Shown here: in pieces, positions 8,035-16,173 of the stretch
How positions within the stretch are numbered: the stretch's first letter is position 1
Layout of the letters: every line of letters begins with the position of its first letter
Source of the DNA: an uncultured Dokdonia sp.
Lineage (GTDB): Bacteria > Bacteroidota > Bacteroidia > Flavobacteriales > Flavobacteriaceae
Reading direction: 5' to 3'
Assembly (NCBI GenBank): GCA_913060645.1
Contig: CAJXSW010000003.1
Coordinates: 1 to 61,420, forward strand
Length of the DNA: 61,420 nucleotides
The notes under the pieces: model-generated
Told to the model about the DNA's origin: nothing
The model's database searches: none
What the model saw: only the letters and a program-made list of their open reading frames with translations
Made by a program: the position numbers and the translations under genes

Positions 8035-8877
8035 TTAACTATTTGCTTCAACCAACTCTTTGTTTTTACTTAGTGTAATTGCAAGGTTACCTAATAATAC
8101 ACCATAGATAACTTTAGAACTTACATCTGCAATAGTGTATACTAGTTGTCGTGCCATCACACCGTCTTCACTGTATAAAAATCCATCTACTCCAGTAAGG
8201 TATGGCATTAGGTAAGCTCCTGGATATAAAGTCCATGATATTAAAAATAAGATCCAGATGTTAGAAAGTATTTTTTGTCCTGCTGGGGAAATCCCCTCTT
8301 TTCCTTCATTAATTACCTTCTTCATAACCCATAAAATATGGAAGAAAAAAGCAGATGAAATAGCTCCCCATACTAAAAAGGCAGTCAAGTTACTTACCTC
8401 ATAAAACTGTCCAATGTACCCAGTAATAATCATCATTGCCCCAGAAAACCAGAATTGGTTACGTACAGAGCTAAATTTTGAAGTAGTTAAACTTACTACA
8501 AATAGAATTTGAAAGAGAAGCATAGGTACATCGATGAGCCAGTTAAGATAGCGATATCCGTTATTAAATAGATCACCACTTGGATCTAGAAAATATCTTC
8601 CTACTTCTTCATTATAGGTGAAACTTGATGTCCAGTTTTGTGCCTGAGCATATAATAGCAAAAATGCCGATACCATTACCACAGCTGATAATATGTTCGA
8701 CATTTGAAATTTTTTATCTACATTTTTGATGGTAAGGATAAAGTATAGTAGCCCTGCAAGCATCACTGCGTACCCTAACGTAAGAATATGTGATGTAAAT
8801 TGATAAGCAATTTCAGAAAATCCTTCTGTAGCTCCAATGAAATTTTCGAAATTGGCATTCCCTAGTTCTTGTGTCAT
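8035..8877 (-). CDS. Light-driven sodium-pumping rhodopsin (KR2 type, NDQ motif)
   Basis: 280 residues, seven membrane helices. The transport triad is N112, D116 and Q123 (read in NWLIDVPMLLFQ), which defines the NDQ sodium pumps and replaces the DTE or DTD triad of proton pumps. K255 (in ADVSSK) is the retinal Schiff-base lysine, with D251 one turn before. The N-terminal helix with N-E-N-F is the cap typical of KR2. From memory the sequence is almost identical to KR2 of Krokinobacter (Dokdonia) eikastus. It pumps Na+ outward in light (protons when Na+ is absent). It appears monocistronic: its own terminator at 7956-8001, and gldA ends 139 bases upstream. Retinal synthesis genes are not in the window. 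Confidence 0.97.
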   Translation of the reverse strand: MTQELGNANFENFIGATEGFSEIAYQFTSHILTLGYAVMLAGLLYFILTIKNVDKKFQMSNILSAVVMVSAFLLLYAQAQNWTSSFTYNEEVGRYFLDPSGDLFNNGYRYLNWLIDVPMLLFQILFVVSLTTSKFSSVRNQFWFSGAMMIITGYIGQFYEVSNLTAFLVWGAISSAFFFHILWVMKKVINEGKEGISPAGQKILSNIWILFLISWTLYPGAYLMPYLTGVDGFLYSEDGVMARQLVYTIADVSSKVIYGVLLGNLAITLSKNKELVEANS

Positions 8878-8960
8878 AGCAATTTTTTTTATGGTTTTCT
8901 TTTTTCCATAAAATTACGACTAACGATTACTTTGTTTAAATTATTTAATATTTAATTAAA

Positions 8961-8968
8961 CAAAATTA
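8961..8968 (-). promoter_or_regulatory. Possible -7 box of the rhodopsin gene
   Basis: TAATTTTG on the minus strand fits TAnnTTTG and lies 83 bases before the start codon. I see no TTG at the matching -33 distance, so the promoter may be weak, activator dependent or misplaced. Confidence 0.3.
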
Positions 8969-9015
8969 AGAAAACAATAAGAGTGCTAGGTGTATATGCG
9001 ACTTATAAGGTCCTT

Positions 9016-9912
9016 TTAGGAGGAAGTGAGTTCTGTAAATAATCCCTCTAGGCTTACGTTTTTTTGATTGAGTTGTAGGATTTTAAGGTCGTTATCATGT
9101 GCAAAGTCAAAGACCTTTGCTCTCATATCATCTTGAGTACTAAAGGTAATTTCATAAGTAAATCCTGTAGTATTTTTTACAGAAGCTACTTTGTCTAGCC
9201 TGCTCAATGCAACTTCTTCTACGCGGTAATCAAATTCGGCTATGACTATTTGCTGCTGTCCATCTCGTAGTTCTGTCATTTTTTTGTCGGCTACTATAGT
9301 TCCTTTATTAATGATAATCACACGATCACAGATGGCTTCTACCTCTTGCATGATATGCGTACTCATTAATATCGTTTTTTCTTTACCTATATCTTTAATC
9401 AGATTTCTAATGTCTAATAGCTGATTAGGATCTAGCCCTGTAGTAGGCTCATCAAGAATCAATACTTCTGGGTCATGTAGTAAAGCAGTAGCAAGACCTA
9501 CACGCTGTCTGTAACCTTTTGATAGTTGGCTTATTTTTTTATGTGCCTCAGAAGTTAGTCCTGTGAGGTTGATAACTTCATCTATGCGTTCTTTTGATAC
9601 CTTATAAACTCCTGCATTAAACGCTAGATATTCTCGCACATACATTTCCACATAAAGCGGATTGTGTTCTGGTAAGTATCCCACAGCGCGACGCACTTCT
9701 TGTACATTGCTTTTTGTGTCGTGGTGATGTACTGTTGCTGTTCCAGAAGTAGGGGTGAGGTAGGTGGTGAGTATTTTCATTAATGTACTCTTACCAGCAC
9801 CGTTAGGACCTAGAAAGCCTACAATCTCACCTTTTTGTAAGGAAAATGAAATGTGATCAAGCGCTTTCTGAGTGCCGTACATTTTTGTGATGTCTGTTAC
9901 TACAATGGACAT
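9016..9912 (-). CDS. gldA: Gliding-motility ABC transporter ATPase GldA
   Basis: 298 residues. It has Walker A (GPNGAGKST, about 34-42), an ABC signature variant (LSKGYRQRVGLA, about 132-143), Walker B (VLILDEPTTGLDP) and the switch His (STHIMQEVEA). The C-terminal 80 residues match the extra domain of GldA. GldA works with GldF and GldG in flavobacterial gliding, and gldFG are often elsewhere, as here. Other ABC-2 type ATPases are similar, but the length and C-terminus favour GldA. Transcription probably starts in the gap before the aromatic operon. Confidence 0.88.
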   Translation of the reverse strand: MSIVVTDITKMYGTQKALDHISFSLQKGEIVGFLGPNGAGKSTLMKILTTYLTPTSGTATVHHHDTKSNVQEVRRAVGYLPEHNPLYVEMYVREYLAFNAGVYKVSKERIDEVINLTGLTSEAHKKISQLSKGYRQRVGLATALLHDPEVLILDEPTTGLDPNQLLDIRNLIKDIGKEKTILMSTHIMQEVEAICDRVIIINKGTIVADKKMTELRDGQQQIVIAEFDYRVEEVALSRLDKVASVKNTTGFTYEITFSTQDDMRAKVFDFAHDNDLKILQLNQKNVSLEGLFTELTSS

Positions 9913-10112
9913 AGAGGAGTATTTAATACTGTAAATGTAAGAATTGATAACGGGAGGAAATATTTAAAAGTGTGATGATCATTTAAGCTAGAGAGATTTT
10001 TAGATATAGGTCTACACCATATTCTCATTTTCATTAGTTTATAAGTCTTTCATTGATAATTCCTCAAAATGTACGCTTAATAAAAAATATTTCATAAAAG
10101 GATATAAATAAA

Positions 10113-10142
10113 TTGGCTCATTAGATATTTTTTCTACTTTAG
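10113..10142 (+). promoter_or_regulatory. Promoter of the aromatic operon leader
   Basis: TTG at 10113-10115, 19 bases, TACTTTAG at 10135-10142 (seven of eight matches to TAnnTTTG, counting the free positions). Transcription should start near 10149, about 11 bases before the leader-peptide start codon. Confidence 0.65.
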
Positions 10143-10159
10143 CAGTCAAATAAGTCAAC

Positions 10160-10240
10160 ATGTTATCAAACGTTTATTATTGGAACAATTTTTTCTATTT
10201 CTTCTTTTACGGGAAGAGATCAGGATTGATATTGTGCTAA
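10160..10240 (+). CDS. Phe/Tyr-rich leader peptide of the aromatic operon
   Basis: A 26-codon open frame, ATG 10160-10162 to TAA 10238-10240, too short for routine gene calling. Residues 6-17 read YYWNNFFYFFFY: ten of twelve are aromatic (five Phe, four Tyr, one Trp). It sits between a good promoter and an intrinsic terminator, directly before the genes that make phenylalanine and tyrosine. By analogy with pheA and trp leaders of Proteobacteria, translation should stall at these codons when charged tRNA-Phe or tRNA-Tyr is scarce. The composition and placement make chance very unlikely. I know of no description of this leader in Dokdonia. Confidence 0.88.
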   Translation: MLSNVYYWNNFFYFFFYGKRSGLILC

Positions 10241-10274
10241 TTTAATAACACTCAATATTTCAATAAGTCCTGAT
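10219..10274 (+). promoter_or_regulatory. Antiterminator pairing of the aromatic attenuator
   Basis: ATCAGGATT (10219-10227) can pair with AGTCCTGAT (10266-10274, one G-U pair), and TATTG (10230-10234) with CAATA (10261-10265), with only GA bulged out. This uses up the 5' arm of the terminator. The first strand begins 9 bases after the last aromatic codon, so a ribosome stalled in the Phe/Tyr run leaves it largely free, while a ribosome at the stop codon covers it. Confidence 0.8.
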
Positions 10275-10299
10275 AAATTTTTATCAGGACTTTTTTTTT
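10265..10299 (+). terminator. Attenuator terminator of the aromatic operon
   Basis: AAGTCCTGATAA (10265-10276) pairs perfectly with TTATCAGGACTT (10281-10292), followed by nine T (10291-10299). It ends only 8 bases before the pheA start codon, which makes sense only as a conditional terminator controlling pheA and the genes after it. Confidence 0.92.
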
Positions 10300-10307
10300 G
10301 CACAATT

Positions 10308-11126
10308 ATGAAAGTAGCAATACAAGGCGTACAAGGATCATTTCATCACAAGGTGGCTCAAGAATTTTTTGGGGTAGATGTCGTTGTGGTGGAGTGCATG
10401 TCTTTTCCTAGACTAGTAGACGCACTAGTAGAAGGCGAAGTACAAGATGCTGTAATGGCTATAGAAAATAGTATCGCAGGAGCAATACTACCTAACTACG
10501 CATTACTAGATAAACATGATTTGCATATAGAAGGAGAGTTTTACCTTGATATCCAGCACCAGTTAATGGCGCTACCAGGTCAAGCAATAAAAGATATAAA
10601 GGAAGTGTGGTCACACCCTATGGCAATCTTACAATGTCGTGAGTTTTTTAGAAACTTTCCAGACATAAAACTTGTAGAAGATACAGATACCGCAGGCGTA
10701 GCCAGAGAGATACAAGAAAAGCAATTACAAGGAATAGCAGCGATAGCCAGTACAGCCGCAGCAAGTATTTATAAACTAAATATTTTACAAGCGTCTATCC
10801 AGACTATTGATGAAAATGCAACCCGCTTCTTTATTTTAAATAAGGATAAAAAACAAGTAGAAGGTGTAATCGATAAGGCATCTCTAAGATTTTCGGCAGA
10901 TCATAAGCGTGGTAGTCTTGCTGCAATATTAAATGTGCTGAGTGATTGCAAGATGAATCTCACAAAAATTCAGTCCATGCCTATTATCGAGAAGCCGTGG
11001 AAGTATGCATTTTTTGTAGATGTAACTTTTGAAAAAATAGAAAGCTTTAATAAGGCAGTACAATTACTAGAGATCATGGCAAATGACTTTAAAGTACTAG
11101 GAGCTTACAAAAACAGAAAGCAATGA
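10308..11126 (+). CDS. pheA: Prephenate dehydratase
   Basis: 272 residues; converts prephenate to phenylpyruvate in phenylalanine synthesis. The catalytic domain (1-180) carries the TRF motif (ATRFFIL, Thr172-Phe174). An ACT regulatory domain (about 192-270) has GSLA (202-205) and QSMP (222-225), equivalents of the GALA and ESRP motifs that bind feedback Phe. No chorismate mutase is fused here; that activity is on the last gene of the operon. First gene after the attenuator; it overlaps the aminotransferase by ATGA. Confidence 0.96.
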   Translation: MKVAIQGVQGSFHHKVAQEFFGVDVVVVECMSFPRLVDALVEGEVQDAVMAIENSIAGAILPNYALLDKHDLHIEGEFYLDIQHQLMALPGQAIKDIKEVWSHPMAILQCREFFRNFPDIKLVEDTDTAGVAREIQEKQLQGIAAIASTAAASIYKLNILQASIQTIDENATRFFILNKDKKQVEGVIDKASLRFSADHKRGSLAAILNVLSDCKMNLTKIQSMPIIEKPWKYAFFVDVTFEKIESFNKAVQLLEIMANDFKVLGAYKNRKQ

Positions 11127-12265
11127 TGCAACCAGCAAATAGGCTACAGGAAACTAAAGAATACTATTTTTCGCGAAAGCTAAAGGAAGTTCGCGCACTC
11201 ATAGCAGACGGTCATCCTGTGATTAATATGGGAATAGGAAGTCCAGATATGCCGGCGCCTCCGGCAGCCGTTGCAGCAATGCTCAAAGGATTGCATGATA
11301 GCGTAGCTCACCAGTACCAGAGTTACACCGGTATTCCTGAGTTGCGAGGAGCCATGGCAGGTTTCTATAAAAAGCAATATGGAGTAATCGCAAATCCAGA
11401 CACTGAGATATTGCCACTTATGGGTTCTAAGGAGGGGATTATGCACATCTCGATGGCATTTTTAAATCCTGGTGATAAAGTCCTTTTTCCTAACCCTGGA
11501 TACCCTAGTTATGCTGCGGTAACAAGACTTGTGGAGGCAGAAGCAATTACATACGATCTTAATGAGGAGAACGGATGGTTGCCAGACTTAAAAGCACTGG
11601 CGGCTCAAGATCTTTCGGGTGTAAAGTTAATGTGGGTAAATTATCCACATATGCCTACTGGGACTAAGGTGCCAGATGGTTTTTTTAAAGAATTGATCGC
11701 TTTCGCGAAAGCGCAACACATACTAGTAATTAACGACAACCCATATAGTTTTGTACTTAATGACCATCCGCAATCACTGCTAGCAGTACCTGGAGCGTCT
11801 GAAGTAGCCTTAGAACTTAACAGTCTTAGTAAGACTTTTAACATGTCTGGATGGCGTGTAGGAATGGTACTAGGAAGTGCCGAAAACATAGGACATGTAT
11901 TGCGTGTAAAATCTAACATGGATAGCGGTATGTTTTACGGCATACAGAAAGGAGCTGTAGCAGCCTTAGGCTTAGGAGATGACTGGTTTGAGCATATCAA
12001 TACCATTTATGGACGCCGCCGTAAACTAGTTTATGAGCTTGCCGAAAGGTTAGGTTGTACATACGACAGAGATGCTGTAGGATTATTTGTCTGGGCAAAA
12101 CTGCCAGAAGGAATCGATGCCGAAGCCTTTATAGATAACATCTTACTAGAGAAATTCATCTTTATTACACCCGGAACCATTTTTGGAACGATGGGGAAAG
12201 GATACATCAGGTTTAGTCTTTGTGTAAAAGAAGAAGAAATTAAAGAAGCAATACGTAGATTTTAA
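11123..12265 (+). CDS. Class I/II aminotransferase, probably aromatic amino acid aminotransferase
   Basis: 380 residues, PLP-dependent fold type I. The PLP lysine is K237 (SLSKTFNMSGWR), with D205 (NDNPY) and the C-terminal Arg in YIRFSLC. Its place between pheA and tyrA suggests it transaminates phenylpyruvate and hydroxyphenylpyruvate; it is often annotated as aspartate aminotransferase. Odd point: the usual NPTG is MPTG (177-180), so the Asn that normally touches the PLP O3' is Met. Two TTTCGCGAAA palindromes lie inside the gene, read as FSRK (16-19) and AFAKA (193-197). It overlaps pheA by four bases. Confidence 0.9.
   Translation: MMQPANRLQETKEYYFSRKLKEVRALIADGHPVINMGIGSPDMPAPPAAVAAMLKGLHDSVAHQYQSYTGIPELRGAMAGFYKKQYGVIANPDTEILPLMGSKEGIMHISMAFLNPGDKVLFPNPGYPSYAAVTRLVEAEAITYDLNEENGWLPDLKALAAQDLSGVKLMWVNYPHMPTGTKVPDGFFKELIAFAKAQHILVINDNPYSFVLNDHPQSLLAVPGASEVALELNSLSKTFNMSGWRVGMVLGSAENIGHVLRVKSNMDSGMFYGIQKGAVAALGLGDDWFEHINTIYGRRRKLVYELAERLGCTYDRDAVGLFVWAKLPEGIDAEAFIDNILLEKFIFITPGTIFGTMGKGYIRFSLCVKEEEIKEAIRRF
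11169..11178. repeat. TTTCGCGAAA palindrome (coding)
   Basis: Perfect core near the 5' end of the aminotransferase gene, read in the F-S-R-K frame. Confidence 0.9.
11698..11713. repeat. CGCTTTCGCGAAAGCG palindrome (coding)
   Basis: Full 16-base element in the aminotransferase gene, read as A-F-A-K-A. Confidence 0.95.
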
Positions 12266-12343
12266 GATAATTAATAGCTGGATATGAGGTGTTTTTGTTG
12301 GTAAGACATTGAATTTGAGTAATTAGAGAGTAATATTTAGATA

Positions 12344-13195
12344 ATGAAAGACATTTACATCATAGGGTTGGGGCTTATAGGAGGATCATTTGCGCGAGAT
12401 TTGCGCGAGCAAGAACCTGCGGCAACTATTTATGGTATAGATGCAAGTGAAGCCCACGTAGCCGAAGCATTGTCATTAGGTTTTATAGATAAAGGCGCCG
12501 TACTAGAAGATATTAAAACAGCAGACCTCGTAGTGCTAGCAATCCCAGTAGATGTTGCTATTCATGTACTACCAGACCTTCTTAATCATATAGGAGAAGA
12601 TACGATTGTAGTGGATATGGGTTCTACTAAGCAAGCAATTTGTGAAGTAGTAGCATCACACCCTAGACGTCGTAACTTTCTTGCCTGTCACCCAATAGCA
12701 GGAACCGAGTTTTCTGGACCTAGTGCAGCGATTACAGGCTTGTATAATGGGAAGACTAATATTATATGCGAGGTAGAGAAAACAGCTTTTAAGCTGCAAG
12801 AAAAGGTGCTCGACCTATTTAAGAATATGGGCATGCGCATACGCTACATGGATCCGGTGTCTCATGATAAGCATATTGCATATGTGAGTCACCTCTCACA
12901 CATAAGTGCATTTATGCTAGGTAAGACGGTCATACAAAAAGAGAAAAATGAGCGTGATATTTTTGACATGGCGGGTAGCGGATTTGCATCTACCGTACGT
13001 TTGGCAAAAAGTAACCCAGTTACATGGACCTCAATTTTTAAACAGAATAAAGAGAATGTCTTAGAGACGTTAACTGAATACATTGCAAATCTCAACGATT
13101 TTAAAATGCTTTTGGAAAATGACGATTTTCAAGGAGTACATGATGAGATGGAAAACACGAACCACATTAAGGAAATATTAAACGGAATTAAATAG
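12344..13195 (+). CDS. tyrA: Prephenate dehydrogenase
   Basis: 283 residues; NAD(P)-dependent oxidative decarboxylation of prephenate to 4-hydroxyphenylpyruvate, the tyrosine branch. N-terminal Rossmann domain with GLGLIGGSFARDL (7-19). The signature HPIAGTEFSGP (about 111-121) holds the catalytic His region, and the helical C-terminal domain includes SHLSHISAFML and DMAGSGF. There is no fused chorismate mutase or ACT domain. It lies 78 bases after the aminotransferase and 59 bases before the revised start of the next gene. Confidence 0.96.
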   Translation: MKDIYIIGLGLIGGSFARDLREQEPAATIYGIDASEAHVAEALSLGFIDKGAVLEDIKTADLVVLAIPVDVAIHVLPDLLNHIGEDTIVVDMGSTKQAICEVVASHPRRRNFLACHPIAGTEFSGPSAAITGLYNGKTNIICEVEKTAFKLQEKVLDLFKNMGMRIRYMDPVSHDKHIAYVSHLSHISAFMLGKTVIQKEKNERDIFDMAGSGFASTVRLAKSNPVTWTSIFKQNKENVLETLTEYIANLNDFKMLLENDDFQGVHDEMENTNHIKEILNGIK

Positions 13196-13200
13196 TTTTG

Positions 13201-13216
13201 CGCTTTCGCGAAAGCG
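13201..13216. repeat. CGCTTTCGCGAAAGCG palindrome
   Basis: Full element in the short gap between tyrA and the DAHP synthase gene. A TTG-initiated upstream extension of that gene would run through it. Confidence 0.95.
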
Positions 13217-13254
13217 TAAATATCAAAAGCCCGAAGCGGCACAAATTAAATGTT

Positions 13255-14337
13255 ATGGAAAATAAGAAAGAACTTAGAAATTGGTTAGACGCTTTTGGCC
13301 TTGATCACCCTCTTGTAATTGCAGGACCTTGTAGTGCAGAGACGGAAGCGCAGGTGCTTAAAATCGCTCACCAACTTAAAGACACAGATGCTACAGTACT
13401 ACGTGCAGGGATCTGGAAGCCTAGAACGCGTCCAGGAAACTTTGAAGGAGTAGGAGCACTTGGACTTAAATGGTTACAAAAAGCCAAAGAAGAAACAGGA
13501 ATGCTTACTACAACAGAGGTTGCAAACGCAAACCACGTAGATCTAGCTCTTGAGGCAGATATTGATATCTTATGGATAGGTGCTCGTACAACAGTATCTC
13601 CATTTATCGTTCAAGAAATTGCAGAAGCTCTTAAAGGAACAGATAAAACGGTGCTTATTAAAAACCCAGTAAACCCAGATCTAGCCCTATGGTTAGGAGC
13701 GGTAGAGCGTTTTTATACTCAGGATATTAAAAATCTAGGTGTAATACACAGAGGTTTCTCTACGTATGAAAAGACACGCTACAGAAATAATCCAGAATGG
13801 CAGATAGCGATTGATCTTCAAAATAAATTTCCAGATCTTCCTTTAATCCTTGATCCGTCACACATTGCTGGACGTCGTGATATTATTCATGATCTATGCC
13901 AGACAGGTCTTGATCTTAACTATGATGGTATCATGGTGGAGACACATTATGATCCAGATAATGCATGGAGTGATGCTGCGCAGCAAATCACACCAGCTAC
14001 GCTCGTACAAATGATGAAGGATTTAAAAATCCGTAAAGAAGAAGGTACAGAGGTAGAGTACAATAATAAATTAAACACATTACGTACTAAGATTGACGTG
14101 ATAGATCACCAGCTTATTGAAAGCTTAGGAAAGCGCATGAAAATCTCTGACGGTATCGGTGAGCTTAAAGCAGAAAATAATGTGTCTATCTTACAAACTA
14201 AGCGTTGGAATGAAATTCTAGGTAAGATGATTCTAGAAGGAGAGCAAAACAATCTTAGTGAAGAATTTATACTACGTGTATTTAAAGCAGTACACCAAGA
14301 GTCTATAAACCACCAGAAGAAGGTGGCGAGGTCGTAA
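13255..14337 (+). CDS. Bifunctional DAHP synthase / chorismate mutase
   Basis: 360 residues from ATG 13255. The open frame extends to a TTG at 13198, but that part crosses the palindrome and has no family similarity, so I use the ATG. Residues 1-250 are a DAHP synthase of the short AroF/KDO8P-like class (AGPCSAE, KPRTRPGNFEG, DPSHIAGRRD), the first shikimate-pathway step. From about residue 262 a helical AroQ chorismate mutase follows (LRTKIDVIDHQLIESLGKRMKI). This fused enzyme links pathway entry with the chorismate branch and is probably feedback controlled through the mutase domain. Last gene of the attenuated operon. Confidence 0.94.
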   Translation: MENKKELRNWLDAFGLDHPLVIAGPCSAETEAQVLKIAHQLKDTDATVLRAGIWKPRTRPGNFEGVGALGLKWLQKAKEETGMLTTTEVANANHVDLALEADIDILWIGARTTVSPFIVQEIAEALKGTDKTVLIKNPVNPDLALWLGAVERFYTQDIKNLGVIHRGFSTYEKTRYRNNPEWQIAIDLQNKFPDLPLILDPSHIAGRRDIIHDLCQTGLDLNYDGIMVETHYDPDNAWSDAAQQITPATLVQMMKDLKIRKEEGTEVEYNNKLNTLRTKIDVIDHQLIESLGKRMKISDGIGELKAENNVSILQTKRWNEILGKMILEGEQNNLSEEFILRVFKAVHQESINHQKKVARS

Positions 14338-14362
14338 GATTTTAGATAGCTATTTATAAAGT

Positions 14363-14393
14363 AAAAGGCTCAACATGATGTTGAGCCTTTTTT
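14363..14393. terminator. Intrinsic terminator after the aromatic operon
   Basis: AAAGGCTCAACAT (14364-14376) pairs with ATGTTGAGCCTTT (14378-14390) and is followed by T. The A-run on the other side lets it also serve the convergent minus-strand gene ending at 14415. Confidence 0.9.
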
Positions 14394-14414
14394 GTTTGTT
14401 GGAAAGTGAATTGA

Positions 14415-15068
14415 TTAATCTTTCTTAGTGTAAGCAAGTCTTCTAGATGCTTTTCTCATTAAGACATTTACTAGGTCCTCAGGAGAGCTACCTAATCCAC
14501 CACGTACTTTTTTGTTGTAGTTCCATAAAAGTTGGCCATCTGCTCCATTATTTACGTTCATGTTTACAATAGCACTATTTGTAGAACCACCAAAGCCTAT
14601 TAATAAAGAAAGTGCAACGCTTGCTCCTTCACTCATAGGTTTGTTGGTCTCATAATCTCCAGATATGATTGCATCTACTTCTAGAATTTTTGCAAGTTCG
14701 TCAGATGTATATTCATAGATATTGTCATAGTCAATACCTTCCTTTTTTAGTAAAGCATTTGTTCTAGAAGGTTGTTGGATTTCTAGTGTTGTAAGTTTCC
14801 CTCTCTTCTTTCTCTTTAGAAACCAAGAAAACATACCAGTTTGTAATCCTTCTCCTTCGGCTTTTTCAAGACGGCTTAGTTGCTCATCTGTCATGTCTTT
14901 CATCTGCCTAGGTCTAAGTTTTACCTGGGTTTTAAAGGGTACGATTGCGATAATTTTATGCTCCTTAGCAATTTCATCAAACGCTGGGTTTTCGTACAGA
15001 CTTGTTTGGGCTGCAAGAAATGGCGTCATCAGAATAAAGGCTGCAATAAAAAGAATTGATTTTTTCAT
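14415..15068 (-). CDS. Exported protein of unknown function
   Basis: 217 residues with a signal peptide (about 1-20, ending FLAAQ). The mature part contains IIAIVPFKTQVKLRP, a LTTLEIQQPSRTNALLKKEGI helix-like segment and VDAIISGDYETNKPM, an order of elements reminiscent of CsgG- or TolB-N-like alpha/beta domains in which a protein of unknown role builds an operon-independent periplasmic complex. That resemblance is loose and I do not assign a family. Single gene, convergent with the aromatic operon and divergent from rsgA. Confidence 0.7.
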   Translation of the reverse strand: MKKSILFIAAFILMTPFLAAQTSLYENPAFDEIAKEHKIIAIVPFKTQVKLRPRQMKDMTDEQLSRLEKAEGEGLQTGMFSWFLKRKKRGKLTTLEIQQPSRTNALLKKEGIDYDNIYEYTSDELAKILEVDAIISGDYETNKPMSEGASVALSLLIGFGGSTNSAIVNMNVNNGADGQLLWNYNKKVRGGLGSSPEDLVNVLMRKASRRLAYTKKD

Positions 15069-15214
15069 TAATATAATTTTTGATTGATTTATAGAGCTAA
15101 AATATTAAAATCTTGCTGTAAATTCCTACAATTCTTAAAATTATGGCAAGTAGTTTTTCTAATATTTCTAGTGAGTAACTAAAAAGAAGGTATTTTTGTA
15201 CCTGACACAAACGT

Positions 15215-16171
15215 ATGACAGGAACTGTATATAAATCTACTGGAAGTTGGTACACCGTAAAAGCGGATGACGGCCAGTGGTTTGAATGTAGAATAAAAGG
15301 AAAATTCCGTATTCAAGGAATTAAGAGTACAAACCCAGTTTCGGTAGGTGATGTTGTAGACTTTGATCTTGACACCAAAAGTGACGTAGAGACAGGAGTA
15401 ATTACAAAAATTCACGATAGAGATAACTACATTGTACGTAAGTCTGTAAACCTTTCTAAACAAACGCACATCATTGCTAGTAACGTAGACACAGTGTTCT
15501 TACTAGTGACGCTTAACAATCCGCCTACTTTTACGGCATTTATAGATCGTTTCTTGGTAACTGCAGAGGCCTATCATATTAAAGCTGTATTGCTTTTTAA
15601 TAAGATTGACACTTATAATGAAGAGGAGATTATTGAGATAAAATATCTTGCGGCAATGTATCGTGAGATAGGGTATGAGTGTGTAGGTATTTCGGCAATT
15701 ACAGGAAAGAATATCGATACTGTAAAGGAGATGATGATGGGGAAGACGTGTATGTTTACAGGTCATTCTGGAGTAGGGAAATCTACGCTGGTAAATGCCA
15801 TTGAACCTACCTTAGATCTGAAAACAAAGCAAATTAGCGTACAGCATAGTCAAGGACAGCACACGACTACTTTTGCAGAGATGTTTGATTTACATTTTGA
15901 TGCACGTATTATCGATACTCCTGGAATTAAAGGTTTTGGAATTGTAGATATGGAACGGGAAGAAATAGGAGACTATTTTCCTGAGTTCTTTGCTTTAAAA
16001 AGTGAGTGCAAATTCAATAACTGTTTACATCTTGAAGAACCTAAATGTGCTGTAAAAGAAGCGCTAGATAATGATGAGCTTCACTGGTCGCGTTATAAAA
16101 GTTATACACAGATGCTAGAAGGAGATGACGAGCAACATTACAGGAAAGATCACTACCCAGAAGAGCAATAA
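15215..16171 (+). CDS. rsgA: Ribosome small-subunit GTPase RsgA
   Basis: 318 residues. N-terminal OB fold (1-75), then a circularly permuted GTPase: G4 NKID (129-132), G5 SAITG (160-164), G1 GHSGVGKST (183-191), G3 DTPG (234-237). A zinc knuckle uses C265, C270, H272 and C278. RsgA checks and releases factors during late 30S maturation. A TATTTTTG box at 15191-15198 lies just before the start, implying a very short leader. dtd follows after 2 bases. Confidence 0.97.
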   Translation: MTGTVYKSTGSWYTVKADDGQWFECRIKGKFRIQGIKSTNPVSVGDVVDFDLDTKSDVETGVITKIHDRDNYIVRKSVNLSKQTHIIASNVDTVFLLVTLNNPPTFTAFIDRFLVTAEAYHIKAVLLFNKIDTYNEEEIIEIKYLAAMYREIGYECVGISAITGKNIDTVKEMMMGKTCMFTGHSGVGKSTLVNAIEPTLDLKTKQISVQHSQGQHTTTFAEMFDLHFDARIIDTPGIKGFGIVDMEREEIGDYFPEFFALKSECKFNNCLHLEEPKCAVKEALDNDELHWSRYKSYTQMLEGDDEQHYRKDHYPEEQ

Positions 16172-16173
16172 TA

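Noticed and set aside
13198-13254. TTG-initiated N-terminal extension of the DAHP synthase gene
   Set aside because: It crosses the iterated palindrome and shows no family similarity; the ATG at 13255 gives the expected N-terminus.
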